Source: Pseudomonas taiwanensis
GTDB taxonomy: Bacteria; Pseudomonadota; Gammaproteobacteria; Pseudomonadales; Pseudomonadaceae
DNA length: 64,000 nt
Reading direction: 5' to 3'
Assembly (NCBI RefSeq): GCF_013393345.1
Contig: NZ_QJRF01000064.1
Coordinates: forward strand, 124,001 to 188,000
Shown here: positions 48,146-56,463 of the stretch, piece by piece
Layout of the letters: each line of letters opens with the position of its first letter
How positions within the stretch are numbered: position 1 is the stretch's first letter
Program-made: the position numbers and the translations under genes
Notes under the pieces: model-generated
What the model saw: the letters and a program-made list of their open reading frames with translations, nothing else
Told to the model about the DNA's origin: nothing
Databases searched by the model: none

Positions 48146-49555
48146 ATGCACAACAATGACAATCCGCAGGCTCCGGCGCTGGAACTGAGTACGATCCAGC
48201 CGATCTCCGCCGAGGAGCGCCATGGGCGCCCACGGGACCTGTTCACCATCTGGTTCGGCTGCAACCTGATCCTGTTGACCGTAATCACCGGCGCCCTCGC
48301 GGTGACCGTGTTCAAACTACCCTTCTTTTCCGCACTGGCGGCGCTGGTGCTGGGCAACCTGGTGGGGGGCGTGTTCATGGCCCTGCACTCGGCTCAGGGG
48401 CCACAACTTGGCGTGCCCCAGATGGTGCAGACCCGTGGCCAGTTCGGCTCCTTCGGCTCCCTGCTGGTGGTGGCCCTCGTCGTCGTGATGTACCTCGGCT
48501 TCTTCGCCTCGAACCTGGTGCTGGGTGGCCAGTCGCTGCACGGTCGTTTCCCGGCCGTCGACACCAACGTAGGCATCCTCCTGGTGGGCTTCATCAGCCT
48601 GGTGGCGGCGTCGGTAGGCTATCGCCTGATCCACGCCTACACCCGCGTCATGACCTACCTTTCCGGCGCGGTATTGTTGCTTGCCTTCGCCTGGCTGGTG
48701 TTCGGCCACGGCCTACCGGCGGACTTCCTTGAGCGCAATGAGACCTCCCTGGCCGGATTCCTCGGCACCCTGTCGGTGGCTGCGCTCTGGCAACTGGCCT
48801 ATGCGCCCTACGTGTCCGACTACTCCCGTTACCTGCCGGAAGCCACGGGTTCGCGTAGCGCCTTCTGGTCCAGTTATTGGGGCTGCTGCCTGGGTTCCCT
48901 GCTGCCCATGCTGCTGGGGGTGATGGTGGCGCTGAGCATCGACGGCGATGACGTGGTGGGCGGCCTGATCGAGGCCACCGGCGGCCTCAGCGCTTTGCTG
49001 GTGGCGGTGCTCTCTATCGGCATCGCTGCTACCAACGCCATGAACCTGTACTGCGGTGCCCTGTCCACCATCACCGTGGGGCAGACCCTGGTGCCGTCCT
49101 GGTCGGCCGGGGCCGGCGCACGCATCCTCATCTCGCTGATCCTGTTCTCGGGCTCCCTGGCGTTGGCGCTGCTGGGGCAGGACGACTTCATGGTCAACTA
49201 CACCAACTTCATTCTCCTGCTGCTGTACGTTCTGGTGCCCTGGAGCGCCATCAACCTGGTGGACTACTACCTGGTGGCCCACGGTCGCTACGACCTGCCG
49301 TCGTTCTTCCGTCGTGATGGTGGCCTCTACGGTCGCTGCAACTGGACGGCGGTCAACTGCTACGTGCTCGGCATCATCGTGCAGATCCCCTTCATGTCCA
49401 CTGCCCTCTATACCGGCCCGGTGGCGCGCGCCATGGACGGTGCCGATATTTCCTGGATCGTTGGCCTGGGTGTGATCTCACCGGTCTACTACCTGGCCTG
49501 CCGCCTCGGCGGTCGGACCCGTGCCCTGGCCCAGACTGCAAAAGGAGCTGCCTGA
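48146..49555 (+). CDS. NCS1 family permease (cytosine permease-like)
   Basis: A 469-residue transporter of the nucleobase:cation symporter-1 family with about 12 membrane segments. FTIWFGCNLILLTVITGAL is TM1, GVPQMVQTRGQFGSFGSLL is the substrate-binding segment, and YAPYVSDYSRYLP is a hallmark. NCS1 members import cytosine, hydantoins, allantoin or related ring amides, and some carry polyamines. The start MHNNDNPQAP is chosen over a longer reading that lacks family likeness. The stop overlaps the deacetylase start (TGATG). Confidence 0.9.
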   Translation: MHNNDNPQAPALELSTIQPISAEERHGRPRDLFTIWFGCNLILLTVITGALAVTVFKLPFFSALAALVLGNLVGGVFMALHSAQGPQLGVPQMVQTRGQFGSFGSLLVVALVVVMYLGFFASNLVLGGQSLHGRFPAVDTNVGILLVGFISLVAASVGYRLIHAYTRVMTYLSGAVLLLAFAWLVFGHGLPADFLERNETSLAGFLGTLSVAALWQLAYAPYVSDYSRYLPEATGSRSAFWSSYWGCCLGSLLPMLLGVMVALSIDGDDVVGGLIEATGGLSALLVAVLSIGIAATNAMNLYCGALSTITVGQTLVPSWSAGAGARILISLILFSGSLALALLGQDDFMVNYTNFILLLLYVLVPWSAINLVDYYLVAHGRYDLPSFFRRDGGLYGRCNWTAVNCYVLGIIVQIPFMSTALYTGPVARAMDGADISWIVGLGVISPVYYLACRLGGRTRALAQTAKGAA

Positions 49556-50667
49556 TGACCCGTCGTAGCGGATTCTTCTTCGACGAGCGCTGTTTCTGGC
49601 ACGCCGCCGGGCTGCATAGCCTGGTGCTGCCGGTGGGGGGCTGGCTGCAGCCGCCAAGCGGTTCCGGTCATGCCGAATCGCCAGAAACCAAGCGCCGGCT
49701 GAAGAGCCTGATGGACGTGTCCGGACTGAGTGATCGCCTGGTGCTATCCAGCGCGCCGATGGCGGCCGAGGACGACCTGCTACGGGTCCATCCGGCCCAG
49801 TACCTGGAACGCTTCAAGGCCATGAGCGACGCTGGCCACGGCGAGCTGGGCGAGGAGGCTGCCGTCGGGTCGGGTACCTATGAAATCGCCCGGCAGTCAG
49901 CGGGACTGGCCATCGCCGCCGTAGATGCCGTACTGCGTGGCGAACTGGACAACGCCTATGCCCTGTCGCGCCCGCCGGGACACCACTGCCTGGCGGATCG
50001 CGGCATGGGGTTCTGCTACCTGGCGAACATCGCTATCGCCGTGGAAACCGCCAAGGCCCGCCACGGTGTCGGCCGGGTGGCGGTACTGGACTGGGATGTA
50101 CACCACGGCAACGGAACCCAATCGATCTTCTACGGCCGCGACGATGTGCTGACCCTGTCGATCCACCAGGACAACTGCTTCCCTGTCGGACAGGGCGCAG
50201 CGGAGGAGCGGGGCACGGGCGCCGGGCTTGGTTACAACCTCAACCTGCCGTTGTTCCCGGGCAGCGGCGACGATGCCTACCGCTATGCCATGGAGCGGGT
50301 GATCGTGCCGGCGCTGGAACGTTTCGAACCGGAGTTGATAGTGGTCGCCTGCGGTTTCGACGCCAACGGCGTGGACCCGCTGGCGCGGATGTTGTTGCAC
50401 AGCGAATCGTTCCGCGCCATGACGGCCATTTTGCGGGAGGCGGCCGACCGCCTTTGTGGCGGGCGGCTGGTGCTGGTGCACGAAGGGGGCTATGCGGAGG
50501 CCTACGTACCGTTCTGCGGCCATGCGGTAATCGAAGAGTTGGCCGGGGTGCGGACGGCAGTCGAAGACCCCTTCCTGCCGATGCTGGAAGGGCAGCAGCC
50601 CAATGCCGAATTCCGTACGTTCCAGCGCCAGGCGATCGACCGGATGGCGGCAGCGTTGCTGAACTGA
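49555..50667 (+). CDS. Histone deacetylase-like amidohydrolase (HDAH type)
   Basis: A 370-residue class II HDAC-fold zinc hydrolase. The catalytic pair His143/His144 is in RPPGHHCLAD, the zinc ligands Asp181 and His183 in LDWDVHHGNG and Asp269 in CGFDANGVDPL, and Tyr313 in HEGGYAEAY. All active-site residues of Bordetella HDAH are present at nearly the same numbers. Bacterial members remove acetyl from polyamines or other small amines. It is the last gene of the unit, overlapping the NCS1 gene, so it probably deacylates the imported compound before transamination. Confidence 0.93.
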   Translation: MTRRSGFFFDERCFWHAAGLHSLVLPVGGWLQPPSGSGHAESPETKRRLKSLMDVSGLSDRLVLSSAPMAAEDDLLRVHPAQYLERFKAMSDAGHGELGEEAAVGSGTYEIARQSAGLAIAAVDAVLRGELDNAYALSRPPGHHCLADRGMGFCYLANIAIAVETAKARHGVGRVAVLDWDVHHGNGTQSIFYGRDDVLTLSIHQDNCFPVGQGAAEERGTGAGLGYNLNLPLFPGSGDDAYRYAMERVIVPALERFEPELIVVACGFDANGVDPLARMLLHSESFRAMTAILREAADRLCGGRLVLVHEGGYAEAYVPFCGHAVIEELAGVRTAVEDPFLPMLEGQQPNAEFRTFQRQAIDRMAAALLN

Positions 50668-50702
50668 AAACACATCGCGGTGGTAACCGCCGCGCGGAAG
50701 TC

Positions 50703-50756
50703 GGGGCTGTTTCCAGCCCCGCTACGGACTGCCGGCTACCAGGGCCGGCGGTCCGT
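50703..50756 (+). other. Two consecutive hairpins after the deacetylase gene
   Basis: GGGGCTG-TTTC-CAGCCCC (50703-50720) and ACGGAC-GCCGGC ... GCCGGC-GTCCGT (50724-50756) precede the true terminator. They would guard the 3' end of the operon mRNA. Confidence 0.55.
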
Positions 50757-50779
50757 GACCACAGCTGCAAGGCAGTGTT

Positions 50780-50819
50780 ACGGCGCCCGGGATTGCTGCC
50801 CGCGCGCCGTTTTTTTTTT
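50780..50819 (+). terminator. Terminator of the amine-catabolism cluster
   Basis: ACGGCGCCCGGG pairs with CCCGCGCGCCGT (one mismatch) around ATTGCTG, followed by ten T. It starts 112 bases after the deacetylase stop. Confidence 0.92.
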
Positions 50820-50846
50820 GCCCGCATTCTTTGTACGACCAACTTC

Positions 50847-51056
50847 CTGTGGGGGCGAATTCATTCGCCATGGGCTGCGAAGCAGCCCCAATGGACGGTC
50901 CAGGGCAGGATTAAGTGTTGCAAGTAGCTGCTTTGCCCGTAGGAGCTGGCTTGCCAGCGAATGGCCCCTTTTCGCTAGCAAGCTAGCTCCTACAAGGCTC
51001 CTGGACCGACGGTTCTGGCAACAGCTAACGCAGACAATGAATTCGCCCCTACAAGT
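50847..51056. repeat. REP region with second copy of the composite module
   Basis: A TGTGGGGGCGAATTCATTCG element with a GGGCTGCGAAGCAGCCCC hairpin (50847-50893) is followed by the composite module 50910-51036, which matches 1595-1726 almost base for base. The module's hairpin core is 50939-50993. It ends with GACAATGAATTCGCCCCTAC, another REP half. The rest of the gap before the SDR gene (to 51159) holds a palindromic site and no gene. Confidence 0.82.
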
Positions 51057-51089
51057 GCCGCGACGAATGGTTAACGGAGGTATATTGTG

Positions 51090-51105
51090 CTCGTAATATT
51101 ACGAG
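51090..51105. promoter_or_regulatory. Perfect 16-bp palindrome upstream of SDR gene
   Basis: CTCGTAATATTACGAG is perfectly symmetric and lies 55-70 bases before the SDR start, at a likely core promoter. Such sites are typical of TetR-family operators. No TetR gene is next to it in this window. Confidence 0.65.
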
Positions 51106-51159
51106 TGTAATTTAAGCCCATCGCTTGGAACCCCAAGCCCTTTCCCCGGAGACAGAACC

Positions 51160-51957
51160 ATGAGCGAACAGAAGCACCAAGGCGTTGCCCTGATCACTGG
51201 CGCATCCACCGGCATCGGCGCCACCTATGCCAAGCGCCTGGCCGAACGGGGCCATGACCTGCTGCTGGTCGCCCGTGACCAGGGACGTCTGGAGGAGCTG
51301 GCCGCCACGCTGCGCGAAACCGCCGGCGTGAAGGTGGAAGTGCTGAAGGCCGACCTGACCGACCGGGCTGACCTGAGCCGTGTGGCCCAGCGCCTGCGCA
51401 GCGATGCCGCCATCAGCGTGCTGGTGAACAACGCCGGCGTGGCCGTCAGCGGCAGCCTGCTGGACACCGACCTCGACCGCTTCGATGCGATGATCCAGCT
51501 CAACGTAGTGGCCGTGACCCACCTGGCCGCCGCCGCTGCCGCCAACTTCGTCGCCCAGGGGCGCGGCACCGTCATCAACATCGCCTCTGTGCTGGCGCTG
51601 GCGCCGGAAATGTTCAACGGCACCTACAGCGGCACCAAGGCGTTCGTGCTCAATCTCAGCCAGTCGCTGAATGCGGAAGTGAAGGACAAGGGCGTTCGCG
51701 TGCAAGTGGTGCTGCCAGGCGCGACCCGCACCGAAATCTGGGAACGCTCGGGCACCGGCATCGAGAACATCCCGCAGGAAATCCTCATGGACGTGGGCGA
51801 AATGGTCGACGCTGCATTGGCCGGCCTGGACCAGGGCGAACTGGTGACCATTCCCTCACTGCCGGACAAGGAAGACTGGGACCGCTTCACCGCAGCCCGT
51901 TTCCATATGGCACCGAACCTGTCGCGCTCTTCGGCGGCGGCTCGTTACAAGGCGTGA
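51160..51957 (+). CDS. Short-chain dehydrogenase/reductase
   Basis: A 265-residue SDR. The NAD(P) motif GASTGIGATYAKRL is at about residue 15, NNAG near residue 90, the catalytic Ser in NIASVLALAP and YSGTKAFVLN as YxxxK. The substrate is unknown; the Lys/Arg pattern after the glycine motif (VARDQGRL) suggests NADP. GGAG is placed before the ATG. It is a single-gene unit between a palindromic operator and a strong terminator. Confidence 0.92.
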   Translation: MSEQKHQGVALITGASTGIGATYAKRLAERGHDLLLVARDQGRLEELAATLRETAGVKVEVLKADLTDRADLSRVAQRLRSDAAISVLVNNAGVAVSGSLLDTDLDRFDAMIQLNVVAVTHLAAAAAANFVAQGRGTVINIASVLALAPEMFNGTYSGTKAFVLNLSQSLNAEVKDKGVRVQVVLPGATRTEIWERSGTGIENIPQEILMDVGEMVDAALAGLDQGELVTIPSLPDKEDWDRFTAARFHMAPNLSRSSAAARYKA

Positions 51958-51972
51958 TCGGGGCCAGACGAC

Positions 51973-52004
51973 AAAAGGCCGGGCAATTGCCCGGCCTTTT
52001 TTTT
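51973..52004 (+). terminator. SDR gene terminator
   Basis: AAAAGGCCGGGCAA and TTGCCCGGCCTTTT form a perfect palindrome with a further TTTT, 15 bases after the stop. It can work in both directions. Confidence 0.93.
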
Positions 52005-52005
52005 C

Positions 52006-52148
52006 GCGAATGAATTCGCTCCCACAGGCAGTCCAGAGAACGGAGCCAGTGGTGTGATTTCCCGCAACATCGTGGTGATGGGTTTCGTTCCTCTACCCAT
52101 CCTACGGGATGGGGGTTTGTAGGATGGGTAGAGCGGAGCGAAACCCAT
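52006..52148. repeat. REP half-element and long inverted repeat
   Basis: GCGAATGAATTCGCTCCCAC lies at 52006-52025. A long inverted repeat follows at 52078-52148: ATGGGTTTCGTTCCTCTACC then CATCCTAC, mirrored by GTAGGATGGGTAGAGCGGAG then CGAAACCCAT. The two arms can fold into one large hairpin. Confidence 0.8.
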
Positions 52149-52199
52149 GCGGTCGGATCGATGGGTTTCGTTCTACTGCAGGGCACCGTGCAAGTGAAA

Positions 52200-52544
52200 T
52201 CAGGCAAACACGAAGTACTTGCGCACCGTCTCCACCACTTCCCAGGTGCCTTTCATGCCCGGCTCGATCACGAACACGTCGCCGGCCTTCAGGTGCTTGG
52301 GCTCCTCGCCTTCGGGCGTGATGATGCAGTAGCCATCCAGGAAGTGGCAGTACTCCCACTTCTCGTAGTTCACCTCGAACTTGCCGGGGGTGCAGATCCA
52401 GGTGCCCATGATCTTGCTGCCGTCCTGGGACAGGTAGGCGTTGAGATTCACGGTGTGTGGGTCGCCGCCGATGCGCTTCCACTTGGTGGCATCCAGCACG
52501 GGGGTAGGGCAGGTTTCGCGCAGAACGGTGATGAAGTCGGACAT
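52200..52544 (-). CDS. Cupin domain protein (Cupin_3 type)
   Basis: A 114-residue single-domain cupin. GTWICTPGKFEVNYEKWEYC and HFLDGYCIITPEG form cupin motif 1 in a shortened form, and AGDVFVIEPGMKGTWEVVE is motif 2. The GxWECTPGxF-like entry is usual for the Cupin_3 family (PF05899), whose members are often of unknown function and relate to ureidoglycine hydrolase folds. It stands alone. Confidence 0.87.
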   Translation of the reverse strand: MSDFITVLRETCPTPVLDATKWKRIGGDPHTVNLNAYLSQDGSKIMGTWICTPGKFEVNYEKWEYCHFLDGYCIITPEGEEPKHLKAGDVFVIEPGMKGTWEVVETVRKYFVFA

Positions 52545-52770
52545 TTCAGCTCCAAACGATCTGATAAAAGGCCCGTCACCATAGGTCTAACGACTTGTCG
52601 GGAGTTGTCTGGATTCGACCTCGAAGTGCCTGTGAACGCGCCGGCAGAGTGGGCAAAAGGACGCTAACGTGAATCCAGGGGACCGATATACCGGCCTCAG
52701 GCGGCGGCCCGTGTCGGGTTGCCTTGGCAGTAGCCCGTGGGGCGTGTGCGCTCCATGAGGAGGTGCTCTC

Positions 52771-53466
52771 ATGAACACCCAGTGGTTCAGGCACGACAAC
52801 GGCGACGCGAAAGGCAGTTTCGACAAGTGGTGGGATACCTACGGCGAGTGGTTCGACTCCCAGGACCAACTGCTCAGCGGCGAAAGCGGTATCCAGCGGC
52901 TGCACGCGCCCGATGGCCATGTGCTTTACAGCAAGCGGCAGATCAACCACTTCCACCGCGATCTGACTCACCCTTTCGGTGAACCGACCATCCTCCACGA
53001 GGCAAAGGCCCTGCAGGCACTGAATCAACTCGGCATCCGCGTGCCTCGGGTGGTGTTCAGCGGCGCACGCAAGACTGAAACCGAGTCCCAGGCGCTGCTG
53101 GTCACCGAGGGCCTGGACGACTTCGTCAGCCTGGATGAGTGGTATGCCCAGCCGATTTCCGCCGGGCTTCGCCAGCAGATGATCCAGCAACTCGCCAACA
53201 CCGTCGCGCGCATGCACCGCGCGGGCTGGGAACATGGCCGCCTGTACCCGAAGAACATCTTCGTGAAGGTCACCGGCGAGCGGGAGAAGAAGGTGGAAGT
53301 GGCCTTGCTCGGACTGGCCCGGAGCAACCATCGACTGACGGCCTACAGCGCCGCGAAGCACGACTACGAACAGTTCAAGGAGCATCACAAGCCGATGCCG
53401 GACGAAGACTGGAAAGCCTTCGCCGCGACCTATCGGGATGTGATGGAAAGCGACTACGTGCCGTAG
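52771..53466 (+). CDS. InaA-like lipopolysaccharide kinase family protein, probably inactive
   Basis: A 231-residue protein with the WaaP/Kdo-kinase fold. LYSKRQIN (beta-3 Lys) and ILHEAKALQALNQLGI (helix C Glu) are present. The catalytic loop reads HGRLYPKNIFVK, where kinases have HGD; the DFG-like position reads LLGLAR, where related proteins have LIDLE. Both Asp are thus missing. E. coli inaA is induced by weak acids; its biochemical role is unknown. A very strong GAGGAGGTG lies before the start. No neighbour suggests a partner. Confidence 0.85.
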   Translation: MNTQWFRHDNGDAKGSFDKWWDTYGEWFDSQDQLLSGESGIQRLHAPDGHVLYSKRQINHFHRDLTHPFGEPTILHEAKALQALNQLGIRVPRVVFSGARKTETESQALLVTEGLDDFVSLDEWYAQPISAGLRQQMIQQLANTVARMHRAGWEHGRLYPKNIFVKVTGEREKKVEVALLGLARSNHRLTAYSAAKHDYEQFKEHHKPMPDEDWKAFAATYRDVMESDYVP

Positions 53467-53704
53467 TTCGGCATTTCGCGAATGAATTCGCCCCCACAGG
53501 AAGCGCGCAGGCTTTCAGGATTGCACGGACAGCTCCCTCTCCCTCTGGGGCGAAGAGGCACGCTTTCGGAAGCAACGCTTTCGGTGCTGATGAGCGCCAG
53601 AGTGCGAAGCAATCTGGCAGGGGCGCAGAGCGGGGTTGGGGTGAGGGAAGGTCGACCGGCTCGGAGCTCATCCATTTCGCAAATGAATTCGCCCCTACAA
53701 AGAT
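53467..53704. repeat. REP elements and broken GGGTTGGGGTGAGGG palindrome
   Basis: CGCGAATGAATTCGCCCCCAC lies at 53477, and CTCCCTCTCCCTCTGGGGCG at 53531 with GGGGTTGGGGTGAGGG at 53632; the latter two look like the two arms of one repeat family split by about 80 bases. CGCAAATGAATTCGCCCCTAC lies at 53678. No gene. Confidence 0.7.
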
Positions 53705-55183
53705 TCAGGGCTTCTCCAACGCCTTCAGTGCCCCTTCATGCAGCGGAATCGCCAGCCCGCGTCGAGCGTTGGCCTTTGACAGCTGCTCGCCCTGGATACT
53801 GCCGGCCGCCAGCCAGTCGTTGTCCGGCGCGAACAGTTGTTGCACCAGTTGTTCAGCCTCGCCCGCACTCAATTGCTCGTCGCACAGCAACAGCGCACTC
53901 ACCGCAATGGTGGGCACCGGCGCCGTCTGGTTGGGATAGGTCGCGGCGGCCACCTGGGCGGCGAAGGTGCCGGGGCGGTTGGCTTCCAGTTGGCGGATGG
54001 CCGACTCATCCAGGGGCAGCAGGCGCAGCTGCATCGCCTCGCTGGCGGCGCGGATGCTGTCGGCGGGGGCGCCAATCACCTGCAGGGTGGCGTCCAGGTT
54101 GCCGTCGCGGATGGCGGTCAGGGCCTGTTGCAGGTCCAGGCTGGTGGCTTCGGCCAGGTCCGTCGTGCCGATGCCATGGGCCGCCAGCACGGCGACGGCG
54201 GTATCCCGCGAGGCTGAGCCGGGCTGGCCGAGGTTGACCCGCTTGCCGCGCAGGCCCGCCAGATCGTGGATGGGACTGTCACCGCGCACCAGCACATGCA
54301 CGGGCTCGGGATAGAGGCTCGCCAGGGCGCGCAAGCCGGTATAGGGACCGCCTTCGGTGAAGGGGCCGCTGCCGCTTACCGCCAACTGCGCCATGTCGCT
54401 TTGGGACAGGGCCACCACCACGTCACCCCGGCGCAGCATGCGCAGGTTGTCGAGGCCGCCTTCGGTGGTCAGCGGGGTCAGTTGCAGGCCCTTCGGCCGC
54501 ATCAGGCTGGCCATGGCCTGGGCCAGCCGCGCGTACTGCCCGGACGCCGGGCCGCCCGCCAATGGGTAACCCTTCTGCAGCCGGCTCAGGCGACTCTGGA
54601 TGTTGTTCAGCGAGCGGCTCAGCTCGTCGGCGATGATGGTGCGCTCTTTCGCCCCGGTGCCGCCGGGTGCCAGGTTCAGCGCGGTGCCGATGGCGGCCAC
54701 CAGTTGTTCCCGGGTCTGGCCGACGCCGGGCTCGATGGTCTCGGGCGCGGGCGGCGCCTTGAAGCCCTGGGGCACGACAGCCACCCAGCCGCTGTCCGTC
54801 TCGCGGTAGATCAGGCTGCCGTGGGCGCTCAGCAGGTCGCCCTGTTTGTTGCCTTCATTGCGGATGCCGGACAGCCCTCGCGGCCCGGCGCCCAGGGCGC
54901 TGATCAGGCTGGCGACGCCGGGGGAATCCCAGGAGCCGAAATCCTGGTCGCGCTCCACTTTCAGCGTGCTGTCGAAGTAGATCACCAGGCGTTTCTCGCC
55001 TTCTGGCGCGTTGGCGTCGCGGGCTGAACCGCGCCGGCTCAGCTCGGCAAGGCTGAGCACGCCGCTGCCGAAGGCCTGCTTCAGGCGCTGTTGCACTTCA
55101 GTTTCGAGCGTCGCCTGGTCGGGACCACGGGAACAGGCGGTGACGGTCAGGGCGAGGAGGGCGATAAGGAGGGCGCGCAGCAT
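53705..55183 (-). CDS. TAXI family solute-binding lipoprotein, long form
   Basis: A 492-residue exported protein with a lipoprotein signal (ALLALTVTAC, lipid on Cys). Residues about 160-490 are a TAXI-type TRAP binding domain (YARLAQAMASLMRPKGLQLT; RRGDVVVALSQSDMAQLA; LRGKRVNLGQPGSASRDTA). The first 140 residues form an extra domain I do not recognise. TAXI proteins usually serve fused DctQM membrane proteins; here the partner gene is gltS, two bases upstream (TGA-CC-ATG). The reading frame stays open far upstream through gltS, but that part is not coding. Confidence 0.87.
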   Translation of the reverse strand: MLRALLIALLALTVTACSRGPDQATLETEVQQRLKQAFGSGVLSLAELSRRGSARDANAPEGEKRLVIYFDSTLKVERDQDFGSWDSPGVASLISALGAGPRGLSGIRNEGNKQGDLLSAHGSLIYRETDSGWVAVVPQGFKAPPAPETIEPGVGQTREQLVAAIGTALNLAPGGTGAKERTIIADELSRSLNNIQSRLSRLQKGYPLAGGPASGQYARLAQAMASLMRPKGLQLTPLTTEGGLDNLRMLRRGDVVVALSQSDMAQLAVSGSGPFTEGGPYTGLRALASLYPEPVHVLVRGDSPIHDLAGLRGKRVNLGQPGSASRDTAVAVLAAHGIGTTDLAEATSLDLQQALTAIRDGNLDATLQVIGAPADSIRAASEAMQLRLLPLDESAIRQLEANRPGTFAAQVAAATYPNQTAPVPTIAVSALLLCDEQLSAGEAEQLVQQLFAPDNDWLAAGSIQGEQLSKANARRGLAIPLHEGALKALEKP

Positions 55184-55185
55184 GG

Positions 55186-56376
55186 TCAACCTCCCATTCC
55201 CGGCAGTGCGAGAAAGCCCGTGAGTACCAGCGCATTGAGCAGGTCGATCAGGAATGCGCCCACCAGCGGCGCGACGATGAAGGCCTCCGGCGCCGGGCCG
55301 TACTTGTGGGCGATGGCCTGCATATTGGCGACGGCGGTGGCCGTGGCGCCAATGGCGAAGCCGCAGAAGGCCGCCGAGAGCACGGCGCTTTCGTAGTCGC
55401 GGCCGGTGTAGCGGTAGACCACCCAGGCGCCGTAGACCATGGCCAGGGCCGACTGGGCGATCAGCATCACCAGCAGCGGCCCGGCCACGCTGGCCACGTG
55501 GCCCAGGCTCAGCGCCATCATGGTGATCACCAGGAACAGCGACAGGGTGACCGATGCCATCAGGTCGATGGCGCCATCGTTCAGCCGCACGCCCACCACC
55601 GGCAGGACGTTGCGGATCAGCACGCCCAGCAGCAGGCACCAGAGAAAGCTCGGCAGGGTCACGGCGCCTTCGCCGAACATCCCCGCCAGGAACTGACCGC
55701 CCACCAAAGCCGCCATGGTGGCCGCCAGCACATTGAGGAAGTTGCTCGCGGTAACCGGCGGAGCCATTTCGCCGGTGATCTCGTGGTGCTCGCCGGTGGG
55801 GACGTTGCCCGCCAATTGGTGGCGCTTGATCAGCCACTGCGCCAGTGGCCCGCCGATGATGCCGCCGGCCACCAGGCCAAGCGTGGCGGAAGTCATCGAC
55901 AGCTCCATGATCGCCTGCAGGTTGTTCACCTCGGCGAAGCGCTCGGCGTAGGCCGCCCCGGTGCCATGACCGCCGACCAGGGTGATGGTGCCGCCCACCA
56001 GGCCCATCAGCGGGTGCATGTCGAGGCCCCAGGCGACCAGAATGCCGAGAATGTTCTGCAGGAACAGGAAGGGGATCAGGGCGATGACGAACATCAACAG
56101 GCGCTTGCCGCCGTGCTTGAGCATGGCCAGGTCTGCCGACAGCCCCACTGCAGAGAAGAATGCCAGCAGCAGGGCGGGTTTCATGGTGGTGTCGAACTCC
56201 ACGCTGAAGTCGCTGACGGCGCCGGCAATGGCCAGGGCTATGGCGAACAGCAGACCGCCGGTGATGGGTTCGGGGATGTTGTAGCGCGACAGCAAGGGGA
56301 TCAGGCGGTTGACCAGGCGCCCGAGCAGCAGGGCGAGGGCGGCTAGAAGAAGGGTTTCCAGAGGACTCAGCGTCAC
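55186..56376 (-). CDS. gltS: Sodium/glutamate symporter GltS-like
   Basis: A 396-residue secondary transporter with about 10-12 membrane segments. It has two inverted repeats, each with a GGHG- or GCAIG-like re-entrant loop: TLVGGHGTGAAYAERF and FCGFAIGATATAVANMQAI. NIPEPITGGLLFAIALA is the family N-terminal signature. It starts at GTG with AGGAAG before it. The next gene (two bases) encodes a binding lipoprotein and the previous one a LysR regulator, all on one strand. Confidence 0.92.
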   Translation of the reverse strand: MTLSPLETLLLAALALLLGRLVNRLIPLLSRYNIPEPITGGLLFAIALAIAGAVSDFSVEFDTTMKPALLLAFFSAVGLSADLAMLKHGGKRLLMFVIALIPFLFLQNILGILVAWGLDMHPLMGLVGGTITLVGGHGTGAAYAERFAEVNNLQAIMELSMTSATLGLVAGGIIGGPLAQWLIKRHQLAGNVPTGEHHEITGEMAPPVTASNFLNVLAATMAALVGGQFLAGMFGEGAVTLPSFLWCLLLGVLIRNVLPVVGVRLNDGAIDLMASVTLSLFLVITMMALSLGHVASVAGPLLVMLIAQSALAMVYGAWVVYRYTGRDYESAVLSAAFCGFAIGATATAVANMQAIAHKYGPAPEAFIVAPLVGAFLIDLLNALVLTGFLALPGMGG

Positions 56377-56463
56377 GTCGGTGCTTCCTGCCAGGGACTG
56401 CCCCGCAACAGCGGGACCACATGCCTGGAGGTCTAGCCAAGGATGGCGGGCTTGTCGACCCGC

